From: Priapulus caudatus
Taxonomy: Eukaryota > Priapulida > Priapulimorpha > Priapulimorphida > Priapulidae
Assembly: GCF_000485595.1 (NCBI RefSeq)
Contig: NW_014577064.1
Location: forward strand, 1,186,649 to 1,247,753
Length of the DNA stretch: 61,105 nucleotides
Direction of reading: 5' to 3'
A program made the position numbers and the translations under genes. Position 1 is the stretch's first letter. Each line of letters begins with the position of its first letter. Shown here piece after piece: positions 48,501-61,105 of the stretch. The notes beneath the pieces are model-generated. The model did no database searches. It was not told the DNA's origin and saw only the letters and a list, made by a program, of their open reading frames with translations.

Positions 48501-49195
48501 CAAATCGTGGTAAACGTGGACTAAACTAAAAACAGGTAGAAAAATAGTGACCTATAACGGCTTACGAAGCATATTATCGATTATAAACGACTAGGCTCCT
48601 TAATATAAGACACGCTTGATAATCAGCAGGGAATAGACCAGAAACCTAGTGACCGCTTAACATTGTTAGTGCCCCCGTCATACAGGGCGAACGCGTTCAA
48701 CATTAGCTGCGTGATTAACGAGAGATAACCGCGTTAGCGAGGTGAAATTGAAACAAAATGAACGCGCGGCATGCAATCTTTCTCACCGGGGGGCTTGAAG
48801 CCGCAGCATGCACGGCAACGACAAGCTCTACCACGGCATGCAGGAGTTGATGTATCGGTGAACATCAGAGCTTGCGAGGTAATAGGTGAGGCCACGACGC
48901 TACGGAAATTTGTTCCAACCAGGGCAATTTTGCCGGTGCCGTTGCTAGAGAGGGTATACGTAATGTCTATGTAATAATTATAGTAATTATGTGAATAACC
49001 CTTACTAATAAGCTAAAATTAGCATTTATTAACGACAATTATATTAATAATACTCGTAAAACTCACCTAATTCTATAATGTAATCCCCTGTTAACTATGC
49101 ATGTCAACACGCCATTTATAAAAATCTATAAAATAATCCGACCGACTGACCGACTGACCAACCGACCGACCGACCGACCGACCGACCGACCGACC
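44926..49195. repeat. 4.3 kb segmental duplication, copy 1
   Basis: Direct duplicate of 50687-54925 (offset ~5.73-5.76 kb), differing by roughly one per cent by eye, with length changes in the (TA)n (45514-45562) and a CA-rich patch near 46290. It contains no recognised gene. The short frames (for example 45860-46075, 47722-48027, 48184-48393) occur in both copies but lack features. It ends in (CCGA)n at the N gap. Confidence 0.92.
47020..47350. promoter_or_regulatory. Possible regulatory module with TAATTA clusters, copy 1
   Basis: Several homeodomain-type sites (TAATTATG, GTAATTATAG, CATAATTAATTT) lie within ~60 bp near 47254-47325, beside GC-rich sequence that is almost unchanged in copy 2 (52750-53070). 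Its regulatory role is inference only. Confidence 0.25.
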
Positions 49196-49205
49196 NNNNN
49201 NNNNN
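49196..49205. other. Assembly gap, 10 N
   Basis: Ten N between (CCGA)n and (GATA)n microsatellites. Confidence 0.98.
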
Positions 49206-49261
<56 letters not shown>

Positions 49262-49337
49262 ATAGATAGAGAGCGAGACAGAAAGAAAGAAAGAAAGAAA
49301 GAGAGAGAGCGCGCGAGAGAGAGAGAGAGAGAGAGAA
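49206..49337. repeat. (GATA)n and (GAAA/GA)n microsatellites
   Basis: A GATA run is followed by GAAA and GA repeats at the start of the next contig. Confidence 0.95.
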
Positions 49338-49926
49338 TATTAGAGACACAAACGATACGTTCGATAGATAAACACAGATAATTTCGTGAATGTTTCAATT
49401 TTCGGGTTTTGTTGTTCATAAGCTATCTCACAACAATGTTATCAAGAGCTAATAATGCATGTACGTATTATTAGCTATTGCTGTGATGAGACACAGGTAA
49501 GTGGCGCGGTGAGATTGCAACCTTCACGCTACAAACGGTGTTGTCACGGCACGTAGACCAGGCAAGACTAGCGTGTAGGCCCAATTTAGGTGAATGATGT
49601 ACAAGCGACATCGGGTAGTGAACATCTCTGAGACGGGTTTACAAGCCGTGTCGGACAGGTTTACAAGTTTTACCAGGTTTTATGATAATGAATAACGATG
49701 AGTGGTGGTGCTTAAGCGATACTTAGCAGCGAAAATAGTTCCGTGTAAGCTAAAATCGTCTGTCAGCGCCAGTAATTATGTCGTGCGACTTACAATGCAC
49801 AGAGAACAACTAGTAACCATCGTCGAAATGGCTCGCGAGCCATAGAGTGTCGGTGATAAATAAATATAACTAGAATGTGTAGGAAAAGTGTGGCGCATTT
49901 TAGAGACTACGCATGCACATATACAT
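49338..49926. other. Unique sequence between duplication copies
   Basis: No gene is recognised. This stretch has no counterpart upstream of copy 1. Confidence 0.45.
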
Positions 49927-50686
49927 CAGAAGTAGATAATAGGGAAGGAGTGTGACTTCAATAAACAAGGGAAATTCGCCCGCCTAATTTGAAACAATAG
50001 GCAGCTACTAACGACTCTTGCGCACTCTTGTGCCCTCGGCGATGCGGTGTGGCTTGCTGGAAGATTGGACATCGACGCAATACTCGGCGAGCTAATCTTT
50101 GACCTATTTACAGCTGGTATGCTCCCCACGCACGCACACCCACCGCAATCAGCAGCAGCTCCAGCTCCAATCTCCCAGCGAGCCTCACCGCATCGCCGAG
50201 GGCACAAGAGTGCGCAAGAGTCGTTAGTAGCTGCCTATTGTTTTAAGTTAGACGGGTTATGGATTCGTTTTGCTTCCAACAGAATAGAGAATCGTGTCGT
50301 ACGTTTCAGTCTGTATCTCCGGATTGTGGGTGTATACGAGGAAACGATTTTGCACGATGCTAAGCGAATGTACTGTGTACAATTTGAGCTCAAGTTGGTT
50401 GAGTTACGTGTAGTAAATCGTAGGTATTCTAAGGCTAGTAAATGAGGAGTGTGACTTTAATAAACATGGGAAATTCGTCATTTACTAGCTTAGAATACCT
50501 ACGATTTACTACGCGTAACTCATCCATCCTTGAGCTCAAATCGTACACAGTACATTCGTCTAACATCGTGCGAAATCGTTTCCTCGTATACACCCGCAAT
50601 CCGGAGATACAGACTAAAACGTACGACACGATTCTCCATTCTGTTGGCAGCAAAACGAATCCATAGTTCCCTATTATCTACTTCTG
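49927..50686. mobile_element. Foldback element, 760 bp, rearranged copy with inverted centre
   Basis: Same terminal sequence as the 44165 element, but its central segment is in the opposite orientation. Most of the outer left arm is missing, and an extra arm is present at the right (~50445-50665). The left flank is TATACAT and the right flank ATATTAT, so no matching target repeat remains. Confidence 0.85.
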
Positions 50687-51268
50687 ATATTATCACAGTT
50701 GTCTTCCAATGACCGGCAGTAGCCGTAAAATGGTCGCAATAGCTGTTTATACACGTGAGGAGGCAAGACGCCAATATGTTCCTCGAAATTACTGCCATCA
50801 ATATGTCTGTTTGTTTATGTTCTTCTGTCTGTCCATGTCTATTTATCTATGTCTGTGCAACAGCGCGTTAGTGATCCATGTAGGCGGAACAAATAGCTAG
50901 TTAACGAGATCTCGGTTACATGGTCACATGACAGGAAACAATCTTACGCGTATGTGCCCGTGTTTGATTCGTGGGGCGGACAGCAATGGCGCAAATGATC
51001 AGCTATAGCTTCAGAGCGACAAAAACAACACACAAGGCGCACATATTTGGACAGCCACACGTTTGATACCAGTTTATATAATATAAATATAGAAAAATAC
51101 ATCGGTGCTAATTATAGGCTGTAATTTGGGAATATATATCACCTATGTACATTCCCATATTTTAAGAGCTTCTGTCTTCTTACGTTAGCAAAATCCACGT
51201 TGTTTGTGTTTATTTCAGCTGTAAAATTTTCGTAACAACATACATTTACAATTTTGCGACAGAATAAC

Positions 51269-51306
<38 letters not shown>

Positions 51307-54300
51307 CAAACCAGAGATTTATCTACTATCACAGTAAATGAGATATACCGGGATAATACTATTTTATCGGCTCAATAACACCATGTTGGAATAATTTGCG
51401 ATCTTATGGACGCTTGTCCACTCTAAATTAAACAGAGTAAAAGCGCTAGCACAGTATTATTTTGCGGTCACTTGCAAGTCGCCTGTTTACAACTTAATCT
51501 ATAGCAACAAAAGAAATATTTAAGGCTGAAGTAGAAACCAAAAGATTGTGATGATGCGTTTTAGCGCAGAGACGCGTAACGAACAGGGCTGCATTTATTC
51601 AGACATCAAGAGCCGAGCGCCAACGCCATCTTTAGTCTTAGAATGCAATCTGCGTCTACGTGCTGGATAATTGCTGTCAGTTGTAATAAATGCATGACAT
51701 CGGATCTGCTCGCGCCATGGTCGAGCAGCTATAAAGCTTAGCAGTAACAGTCGACCTGTAAAGTGATTGTAAGCGATACGAAACGCTTTCTCATTACGGC
51801 GTCGCCTCAAGTGCAGCCTCGCCCTCCCCGATGCAGAATAATTGATCGACTGTGTCGCAGGCGCTTGTCCGCAAATCTAATAGCTATTTGTCGCGTTGGC
51901 ATTTAATGGTGAGCGCTTATATAACCCATGGAACTGGTGTCTGCGTGTATCATGTGCGCGCGCACAGCCTCGTCGCGTGCACGCATGCGCGCACACGCAC
52001 GCACACACACGCGCACTCTTACGCGCGCACACGCACGCACACACGCGCACGCGCACTCTTACGCGCGCAAATGTACGTGCATTTAGGTGCATAAGCACGC
52101 GTACCTACGTGTGCTCGCATATGCACCCACATGCGCACGCACCATCGCCCTATCACGAGATAATGACTTGTACGAAGCCCTGTACGAAAGTTCGAATGCT
52201 CCGTTGTACGCCGTTTTAATATTTTACTGTTTATTGTGAATTTTTATTTATTCGTTTTTCAAACCGTCCTTATAGTTTCTTACCCTTTCTGCTACTAACC
52301 GGTGATTCTTGCGTAACAGGAAGTGTACATAGTGAAGCTAACGTGTTTTTGAATACTCATTATTTCATAAACATGTGCACCGTTCACCGTTTCAAAGTAG
52401 AATTGCGTACACATGTAAACATCATTAGCAGGTGATTGTCGCGTCTCGCGAGATTCCATCGGCTTTTGTTACCTTTGTCTACGTGTCGAGATATGGTACC
52501 AGTCTCGAACCATTCACGCCACGTGAACAGGTGCAGTTATTTTTGGACATTATTTTCATATTTCATTTTCTCGAATCATAGGAATGCAGGTGCAAGTTTG
52601 CTGTTTTATAGCTTATAACAACACAAACGCGTAGTAATTTTTATACTGGAATAATTACTGATATGTTCGATAAAAAGACGACACCTAATATATCTACATG
52701 TAATAATTTATCGATTTATTTGTGAGATAACATTTTAAATAGCGAACCACGCGAGGATTCTCTGACTCCTGCCCCGATGGCTGTTCATTGTTCGCCATCC
52801 ACCCTCATCTTCTCCCCGAGGATTTCCCGTTTCAGCTGATGATTTTACTGAAGCGAAAGCGCCGCCTGGCGACGAGCTGACAGTTTATTAAAACCGCGTG
52901 CGAGCCTAGCTGCCATGAAGCGTTACGCTGTCGTTTATGCCCTAATTCGCACGCAGCTCTATTTTGATGGCGAGTCATTAAAGCGCGCTAATTATGGCGG
53001 GTAATTATATCTTTCGTCTCGTGACATTACGACCGCAGCGCGCTATCATAATTAATTTACGAACGCGGTATAGCTATATACTGCGCGAGTGCGGTTAAGC
53101 AACATCGACCTTTTTCCGCACCGCTAGTCATCGATGCTCAATAGCGAAAAGGACAATGGAAACCTTTCTCCGTCTCCATCAGTTCTATAAAAATGAGATC
53201 GGTTGATATTCATGCGGGATAATCCGGTAGCGTTTCACTGTGTGAGGCTACTACGTCTAGTATACGTGTGAGCTAACACTCGGCTGGGACGACAGTCCAC
53301 ACCCTACGCCGTCAATGCCTGGCGCCACTCAGATCGGTGTGCATGCTACACGTGTATACGTGCACTAACGTATGGGTCAACACTTTCTTTCCGGTCTTCA
53401 AACAAATCACAGCAGACGTGTGCGACACCCACAACGACGTTTTATGAGTTGACGGTTGGCGTTGTCCGGTTGTTCTTTTTTTCTCCCGCTATCTCCTTTT
53501 CTATCACTCTCTCACGCTGTGTCTCATTCGCGCCTCTCGCTCCTCTTCCCTCCCTCCCCACCCCTCTCTCGGTCCCTCTCTAGCACCCGCTGCCGTTCGC
53601 CAGAAACAATTTTGCGCCAATGTGCCGCCGCGGCAGCAGACGAGACGTCAAGCATTTCTGGAATTGATGTTCCATTTCGCATGGCTGGCTCAGGCGGGAA
53701 CTTGTTGCACGCTGGAGCGAGTACCGACCGCTGTTATTGCGCTGACCGATTGCCACGTCTAAGATCTCAACCTGTTCTTCCAGTGGTTACATGTATTATT
53801 CAAAAATCCATGTCAGAACTGCACTGCTATCTGTTCTGCAAGTATGTAATACATTGCCAACAAAGTCGAATACGATCAACAAACTTTGTTTATGTATTGC
53901 TATGGCTGTTTGACATTCTCAACTTCACCAAGTGATGAATAATGATACACTTGCTACGCGTTTTCTCGCGACGCACGGGGGCAGTGCGTGTCGTGTGCGC
54001 TAGCTTACACGCAGGTGTATGTGTTTCCCATGAATGCGATTTATCCATAATAATTACGAGGACCAAAGCATAACCAACGCCACGTAAAAATTGTTCATGT
54101 TGTCTCACGTGTTTTCCACAAACCAATTGGATTCGTTACATGGACGAACAAGCTCCTACAATGCGTATCACCTTTCGACATACGATGCTCAAAGCATGTT
54201 AAAATGACATGCCTCAACTGTAAAATTCGCGTCAAATCGTGGTAAACGTGGACTAAACTAAAAACAGGTAGAAAAATAGTGACCTATAACGGCTTACGAA

Positions 54301-54925
54301 GCATGTTATAGATTATAAACGACTAGGCTCCTTAATATAAGACACGCTTGATAATCAGCAGGGAATAGACCAGAAACCTAGTGACCGCTAAACATTGTTA
54401 GTGCCCCCGTCATACAGGGCGAACGCGTTCAACATTAGCTGCGTAATTAACGAGGGATAACCGCGTTAGCGAGGTGAAATTGAAACAAAATGAACGCGCG
54501 GCATGCAATCTTTCTCACCGGGGGGGTTGAAGCCGCAGCATGCACGGCAACGACAAGCCCTACCACCGCATGCAGGAGTTGATGTATCGGTGAACATCAA
54601 TCAGAGCTTGCGAGGTAATAGGTGAGACCACGACGCTACGGAAATTTGTTCCAACCAGGGCAATTTTGCCGGTGCCGTTGCTAGAGAGGGTATACGTAAT
54701 GTCTATGTAATAATGATAGTAATTATGTGAATAACCCTTACTAATAAGCTAAAATTAGCATTTATTAACGACAATTATATTAATAATACTCGTAAAACTC
54801 ACCTAATTCTATAATGTAATCCCCTGTTAACTATGCATGTCAACACGCCATTTATAAGAATCTATAAAATAATCCGACCGACCGACCGACCAACCGACCG
54901 ACCGACCGACCGACCGACCGACTGA
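50687..54925. repeat. 4.3 kb segmental duplication, copy 2
   Basis: Direct duplicate of 44926-49195, beginning at the right edge of a foldback element just as copy 1 does. It ends in (CCGA)n (54875-54920), after which the sequence is unique. (TA)n at 51275-51301 is shorter than in copy 1. Confidence 0.92.
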
Positions 54926-57900
54926 CTGATTAATTAACTAAATAACTAAATAAATAACTGACTAACTAACTTTTCTATACTATACCGTAATAACTGCGCA
55001 TGCTCGCGCGCGGACACGCTAATTTCCGCTTGCGTAACCCTACGAGAACAGTGTAGGAAAGTAACGACCAGCAACATCAACCATCACGCTACAAGGAGCA
55101 CGTAGTCTTTATATAACGTCGGGTAGCTAAGCCACGCGTAAGTACGAAAAGTTTAATCCAATTAGTCGAACGACTTTCTTCGCCAGCGATCTTCGCAATT
55201 AAATATTAATGAGAAGAACCTAACGGGCAGAGTATAAAAATACAGAGAAAATAGTTCGCAAGTTCTCTATTAGACAACGTTTACGCTTTCGCTTAGCTAG
55301 GCGCATCCGCAGACAACTTCACTTCGCAATCTCATCGAGTTTTCCAGTCTATCACAGGTTTTCACGATTTCTGCTCCATCTTTCACCCCCCCCCCCCCCC
55401 CCCACCCGCTGTCTTGCCTATCAAGGTGACTCGGCAGTGACGTACTTAGCGTTACAACCCGTCAAGAGACAAGATGTCGGTTGATATACGACTACAGCGT
55501 CCCCGCCTCGCTGCATCCACTTTTTTCATCTTTTCGATAATATTCCCCGGCTGTGTATTTCTCCCGCTCACCGCTCGCGTGGCGTGCTGCTAGCGCTGTC
55601 GTATATCACTACTATGAGCCATAAAGCCTAATGTGGACATTGCAAGAGCGCGTAGAGTAAGCCGCTGCTTAAAAGTCGCGCCATGATGGGCGAAGCACCG
55701 ACACGATAAGAGCAAGACAGAGACGCGTTGTTGCGCACGCGCGTCTGCCCCTTGGACGTGCTCCTGCGGTTACGCACCGGCGGTAGGGATTCATTATAGC
55801 AGCTAGGGTCTGTTGTTGACATGCATGGCAATGCACTAGATGGTCTATATCAGATGAATATTTACAAATGATAAGATTCTATCATGTGTAATATTTCTGC
55901 GGTTATTGCGGCAGTGCCTCTACGATACACATTTTGCGCACGAACCTTCGCAATGCATCATCAACGCTCGCAGCGCCATGATACCCCGACACGACCGCTG
56001 CGCATGCCAAATAATTTAGTGAATATTTTCGGCGCGGGTGAGTCTCTCATGGCGATAACATCGAGAGATTACATTTTACTGGCGCTTACAAAACACATTT
56101 AATAAAACGCGATGCAATCGTCTGTTCGTTTCGGGGAATAAGCCAATCTCACGCTTGCGATCAATTGATATGATAAAATGTACAAATTATGATAACATTT
56201 TAATCCCCTTTCATATCGTTCGTTACCCAGCGACGCACCACAAACACAGCTACTTGCACTTTGCTAGCTCAACTAGCACAGGCAAAATACACAAACGTGA
56301 AAAATAAAAATATGGAAAAAGTATCTACCGTAAGAATAAGTGTTTTTTTTTGTATTTTCGTGTTTCGTTCTTAAAGTATAAACCTCTAGCACGAATTTAG
56401 ACACGTGATGCCGTGTTAGTGTGTAAATAAACCTCAATCTATGTACTTTGGGCAATATTTCTTCGTCGGAATTAGATTCGAAAATCATGTAAGTTTAAAA
56501 CCAATAAGGTATCGCGTGAATCGGATGATATTAACAAAAACCGCCAATGTTCGTGCAAACGCCGTAGTGAAAACGTATCTACCGTTATAAATTAAGTGGT
56601 TATAATTATGTTTTCATGTTACGTATTTTTGCAAAAGTCTTTATCCGTAAGGTAGACACGTGACCCTGTGTAAATGCAACTCAATCTATCTACCGTGAAA
56701 CATGTTCCTTTCATACAATTGTGCCTGCCAAGCTACGGGCAATACAACTCGCGCTCTCCCCCTCACTCTCTTTTTCTTTTTGTCTCCGTATGTCTCACTC
56801 TTCCTCTTTTTCTCCCCCTATCTCTCGCTCTTGCTCTTTCCCTCCTCTCTCACGCGCTCTCTTTATGTGTCTATGTTATACTCTCAAGCTCTCTATATTC
56901 TTGTTTCCCCTCCATCTAATCTAGTCACTCCCTACGTGGCATTGTCAAGTGTCTACGCAATCTGTGATATTGGACGACGTGTTGTCCAAACTGCTAGCGC
57001 CAATATTGGTCAAGGTACGACATGATTACGGCTGAACCGCCCTTGTTCGCCGTTGTCATCGCGGACGCGCAAATATTTTGAAGGTACACATCTCAATGGC
57101 CGTCCATCACGATATTAAATTGATCAATGCAAAAAATTCCACCGCGGTCGTGTCGGAAACGACAGAGCGCGCACCAAGTGGAGCGAGCGACCCTGAGTGA
57201 CGTCACGATCAAGCACATTAGGCGCTGCGAAACACTCCGCCGCTGTGACATTTACGAAACCAAATTACATTTTACTTTCGATTTCATTACTTCTCGTTTT
57301 TTGTACAAGTCCGACGCTGCACGAGTTCTGATGTCGGCTCGGCGATTGATTTTGCCATCGACGATATGAATGATTTAGTCTGACGATCAGTTACGCGATC
57401 GAGCGTCATGCATGCTCGCTTCTCAACGACGAAAAAAGTCGAGAACTTTGTCGATTTCTCATTAAATATCACACGAATATCGAATTCCGGTGACTCTCGC
57501 CTGTATTAATGTAACGTGAGAGAGATAGTAGAGGACGCGATTCTTATATGATAGGTGAAGGCCACTTTACGTGTTCCTCTACGTACGCGAGAGCGTGCGG
57601 GATGAGAATTAAGGCGACAATAATCGGATTACATCGCCAGCGCGGTAGCAAGGGCGCTTACAGCAAAGCGCCTGATGCGCGAGGTAAGATGTCGAGAAGG
57701 ACGGATTGATGGACTTAATGCAGACATACGACTCTGCGTGAGATCACAAGCAGGTTATAAGCAGATTATCGCCGTAAGAACCCTCGTATATTAGCGAGGC
57801 AAACGTCGCATCGAATCTGTGAAGAGTGGCGGCCGACGTGTAAAGGTATAAAGTGTGACGCGGCCTCATCACACGCGTAAGAAACGTGGGCAAGTGTTCT

Positions 57901-57949
57901 AGCTTCTCCCTGTAACATGGGCATCGCACACACACACATGCTTTCTAAT
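54926..57949. other. Non-coding stretch with a TATA-like site and C/T tracts
   Basis: A TATA box-like TATAAAAA lies at 55233-55240 but no exon could be tied to it. A poly-C run lies at 55386-55403, and a pyrimidine-rich patch at 56755-56860 creates Ser/Leu-rich frames. I found no supported gene. Confidence 0.4.
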
Positions 57950-57980
57950 ATATATATATATATATTATATATATATATTA
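57950..57980. repeat. (TA)n microsatellite
   Basis: A TA run with TTATAT variants. Confidence 0.9.
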
Positions 57981-58364
57981 TAGGAGTGAATAAAAACAAA
58001 GCAGTGTGTATGGCTAAATTATTCGAAATCCAACGTTCGTTGACCTTAATCCATACCTAGGATTTATTATGTTCAATTCAACAAACCCGCAAACATTAGT
58101 ACCGCACGTAATCGGGGTTCCCATACATTCTGCGCGTATTAGTTCAAAAACAAACAGTTTATGCGCTAGCTGAAACTGGGTGTGTGTAATCACAGCATAT
58201 ACAGTAATGACTATAGTGTTACTATAGAACTAGAACTTAGAAATGTTGTTGTTTAGGTATAGAGTTAAATAATTATTAATGGAAATGAAAAAGTTGTTTG
58301 TTTTATGTTTTTTTGGTATAATGTTTAATTGTTGCTGTGCATGATTTTGGTGGTTAGTGCACGT
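57981..58364. other. Non-coding stretch, nothing recognised
   Basis: AT-rich and without features. Confidence 0.4.
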
Positions 58365-58366
58365 AG

Positions 58367-58404
<38 letters not shown>

Positions 58405-58442
58405 ATATATTATATATATGTGTGTGTGTGCGTGCGTGTGTG
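58365..58442. repeat. (TA)n/(TG)n microsatellite
   Basis: TA repeats with ATTATATATT interruptions pass into a TG run. Confidence 0.95.
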
Positions 58443-60300
58443 GCAAAATGATCTGTCATTTATCATTAGTTGAACATCACGAGCGTCTCTATGCTCTCTA
58501 TGTCTAGCGTCTCTTGTTCACTAGCGTCTCTATGCACGCACGTTCATGCGCACATGACGCGATTAATACGAGAGATGAATGCGGGATCTAGATTTCGGGT
58601 CCGTCTGTGTGTCAATAATTATTATGCTTTAGTCGCGCTTCGCCGTTTCTCCGCGCCACCCCACATGGGCCTTCCAATTCACAAATTCACATCGAATGCC
58701 TTCCTATGAGCGGTGGCATTGCCGTCACACCTCGCGAACCGGCAATATGTCAATCCACAATTTGAACTGAGTTGTTTTTAAATCTGCAGAACTGTAGATA
58801 CTGCGTGCGAGAGCGCCGTGAGAGTGAGGCTATATGGCCATATATACTTTGATGGATGCTATTTAGGTTGTGTCCGTTTCATTTCCCATTTTCATTCGTT
58901 GGGGGGCCTATACTCGACGCATTCCTAACAAATTGATGACATAATTGTTGTCTGTCCGCCAACAAACTATCTGTAGCCACTGAAAAACTATATTCCCATC
59001 TGCGAATCATCTGTATTCTCGTTGGAAACCCGACAACAGCGAAAGCAAGCCTGGACGCAATCAGCCGCAATAAATTTTGAGAGAGCGAATTTATATGAAA
59101 TTAAAAATGTATTATCTAGATACCACCGTATTTTTGCTGGTTCCGTCGGTATATTATATATATATATATACCAGCGGGATAGGCATGTAGACTAGCAGCA
59201 GCCTACAACGAGCAAGTCAAATTACGATACATCACCTATAATCAACATCGCATTCCACATCATCAAACTTTAACGATACGGAAATTACTTTTGGGAGGAC
59301 CGCATAATAGCCAGCACGTTCCCCAGTGCGCAAATGAGAATCTGCATCTCACAGGAATTAGCACAAATAGGCCTTTAAATAATTATTTACGCATAACCGC
59401 ATTAAACGGCTACTCGTGTCAGGAGAGTTAGTTGGCATCAATGTGCATCGACCACTCATAGATTTATAGCGCAATCTTGCAGTAATTGCTGTTGGTCTAG
59501 CTTTCTTGGCAACAGCAAACCCTGGTTCTGCGGGGAAATGGAATTTTATTGTCAGTTTTCTCCGCTGTCGCTCGCGCCTGCTTGTGCGTGGTCTTCGCAA
59601 TATAGACGTGGTCCTAATTTTAAATTAAATATATACACCCCGCAGGCACTAATACTTCGAGCTAATTCAGAGATATTTATTTATAACATTAGCCATGACT
59701 ATAGTGACATAATTAGCACCCGCAGGCTGCATGGTTGGCAACGGCTGACAGAGAGAGCCTGCCATTATCTATTTCTGCGCTCTAGAGATATGCCAAATAC
59801 TCGACGCTAACCGCGTCCTCGGGTCGCCTTACAAAGATGTGCCTCGGTTCCAGTGATTTCACCGACCGTTAAAAGCGTCGGCGGCACACCCTCTAATCAA
59901 AGGTGCCCCTCCCGCATGCGCACGGGTTCCATGCCACCTGAGATAATCTCTATATGCAGAGAAGCCATATCAACGGAGAAGGCGCCCATTAGCAGTAGTA
60001 TAAGGCATTCTTTTACTGTTGTGCAGTATAATTAAGCGGTTGAGTGAGCTCGCCACTCCATCTCTGTCGTATCAAAGCGCGCATGTTTATGGCCGGGCGC
60101 TTGTGTATGTGCGTACATTAGCGTGCTGCGCGCCGGTGCGACTAATATCTCACTCCCAATTAACCCGCATTTAAGACGTGCGATTGCTGCCACCGTGGCC
60201 CGACTCACCACTGCAACAACGGCTAATACTGACGAACGGTTACGCACGAAATACGACGAAAACAACATCAAGAAAAAGAATAGGACAAATAAAACGCAGT
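58443..60300. other. Non-coding stretch, possible conserved element near 59650-60020
   Basis: No domain-bearing frame. From ~59640 to ~60020 the sequence is complex and rich in transcription-factor-like words (ATAATTAG, TAATCAAAGG, GCATGCGCA, CCACCTGAGATAATC). This is only a pattern impression. Confidence 0.3.
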
Positions 60301-60540
60301 AGCAGCAGATGCCGAAGCAGAAGAGGAAGAAGAAGTAGACGAAAATAATGATGATAATAATATTGATAATAATAACAATAATAATAACAATAACATGCGC
60401 AACAACGGAAACAACGACCATGGAAGCAACACAAACAATAACAACAATGATGGCAATATTGGCAATGACGACGGCAGGAAAAGCAACATCAAACTCAAGA
60501 GGAAATGCTATAATAATAACAACATCGTTGACAACGATAG
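60301..60540. repeat. Degenerate AAT/AAC trinucleotide tract
   Basis: Imperfect AAG, AAT and AAC triplets. The 176-codon hydrophobic frame on the minus strand (60032-60562) arises from these triplets (Ile/Val/Phe runs) and is not a gene. Confidence 0.8.
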
Positions 60541-61105
60541 TATAAGCTACAACTTGCCACATCTGTGAAGTCTTGGCCTTTCGTAAGTGCAGCGGAACTA
60601 AGGTGATGTGGAACAGTAGAGTTCCCTTACGTAAACCTTAAGACGGTATAGAGCAAGGGTAGGAATGTCTGAGGAGCTGGTGGGCGCACGGTACGCGGTG
60701 TGGCGGGGCGAGAGCGACATCTCTTGAGCTAGGACGTCACACGGAGTCGGTAAACCCATGTCATTTGTGCCACACTGGCGATATTTAAAATATGCCGTGG
60801 TTATGAGAATAGCATGATAAAGGTGCAATACGCTCGGACCGTCTTACGTGGCAAACGGAATTATGTCTACAATTAAATTGAAAAGCAATGAAGGATAATT
60901 TAATACGCCATCGATTTCAGATACTGCCATGGACAACTTCAAGCGCTAAGCAATTTAGCGTGCTGAGTTATTATATCGGTTCTCGCCGTCGGCGCTGCAA
61001 ATTATGCAAAACGATTCCGTAATAGTTTGAACTTTCCTTTGATTAATTTTAATGTGAGCGACGGGTGATGTAGCTAGATATAGCATAGCGCGGCGCGCAT
61101 ATATA
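60541..61105. other. Non-coding stretch to window end
   Basis: Nothing recognised. Confidence 0.4.

Noticed and set aside
60032-60562. 176-codon hydrophobic frame, minus strand
   Set aside because: Ile/Val/Phe runs come from AAT/AAC/AAG triplet repeats on the other strand.

Overview
This is animal nuclear DNA, most likely from a marine protostome invertebrate (a lophotrochozoan, or possibly a priapulid). The evidence is spliced genes with canonical GT/AG borders, a neuropeptide F precursor of the protostome RPRF-amide type, an MFSD6-type membrane protein, and very abundant microsatellites and MITE/foldback transposons. I cannot name the species from sequence alone. Gene density is low: two genes can be supported, and everything else is intron, repeat or intergenic DNA.

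Layout. 1-5.1 kb: unique DNA, then a ~4 kb minisatellite built from hexamers. 6.3-8.6 kb: a pyrimidine-rich 55-bp minisatellite and one large coding exon of MFSD6 on the minus strand; the remaining exons would lie left of the window. 8.7-10.4 kb: simple repeats. 10.4-13.7 kb: first copy of a duplicated segment that carries nested MITEs. 13.7-14.9 kb: a block of pure microsatellites. 15.98-33.29 kb: the neuropeptide F (NPF) gene on the plus strand. Its exon 1 (15980-16173) encodes the signal peptide and the mature peptide up to the split Arg codon. A ~17 kb intron follows, and exon 2 (33199-33286) restores ...RPRF-GKR and ends in a 24-residue C-terminal peptide and stop. The intron holds the second copy of the duplicated segment and a noisy, repeat-rich stretch.

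34.7-41.2 kb: a third copy of the intronic block, including a promoter-like 5' exon, then a ~740-bp tandem repeat. 42.2 kb: a TATA/CGCG-element promoter candidate. 43.2-54.9 kb: a family of foldback elements and a ~4.3 kb segmental duplication that begins at the edge of a foldback element. 54.9-61.1 kb: mostly anonymous non-coding DNA.

Assembly caution. Several stretches (about 1.1-5.1, 20.8-27.3 and 34.8-39.3 kb) carry dense single-base insertions and deletions relative to their own second copies, and three N gaps are present (25, 10 and 10 N). I infer that parts of the scaffold were filled with uncorrected long reads, so copy number, intron length and order between 19 and 39 kb are uncertain. 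The two NPF exons are themselves in clean sequence, and their phases match.
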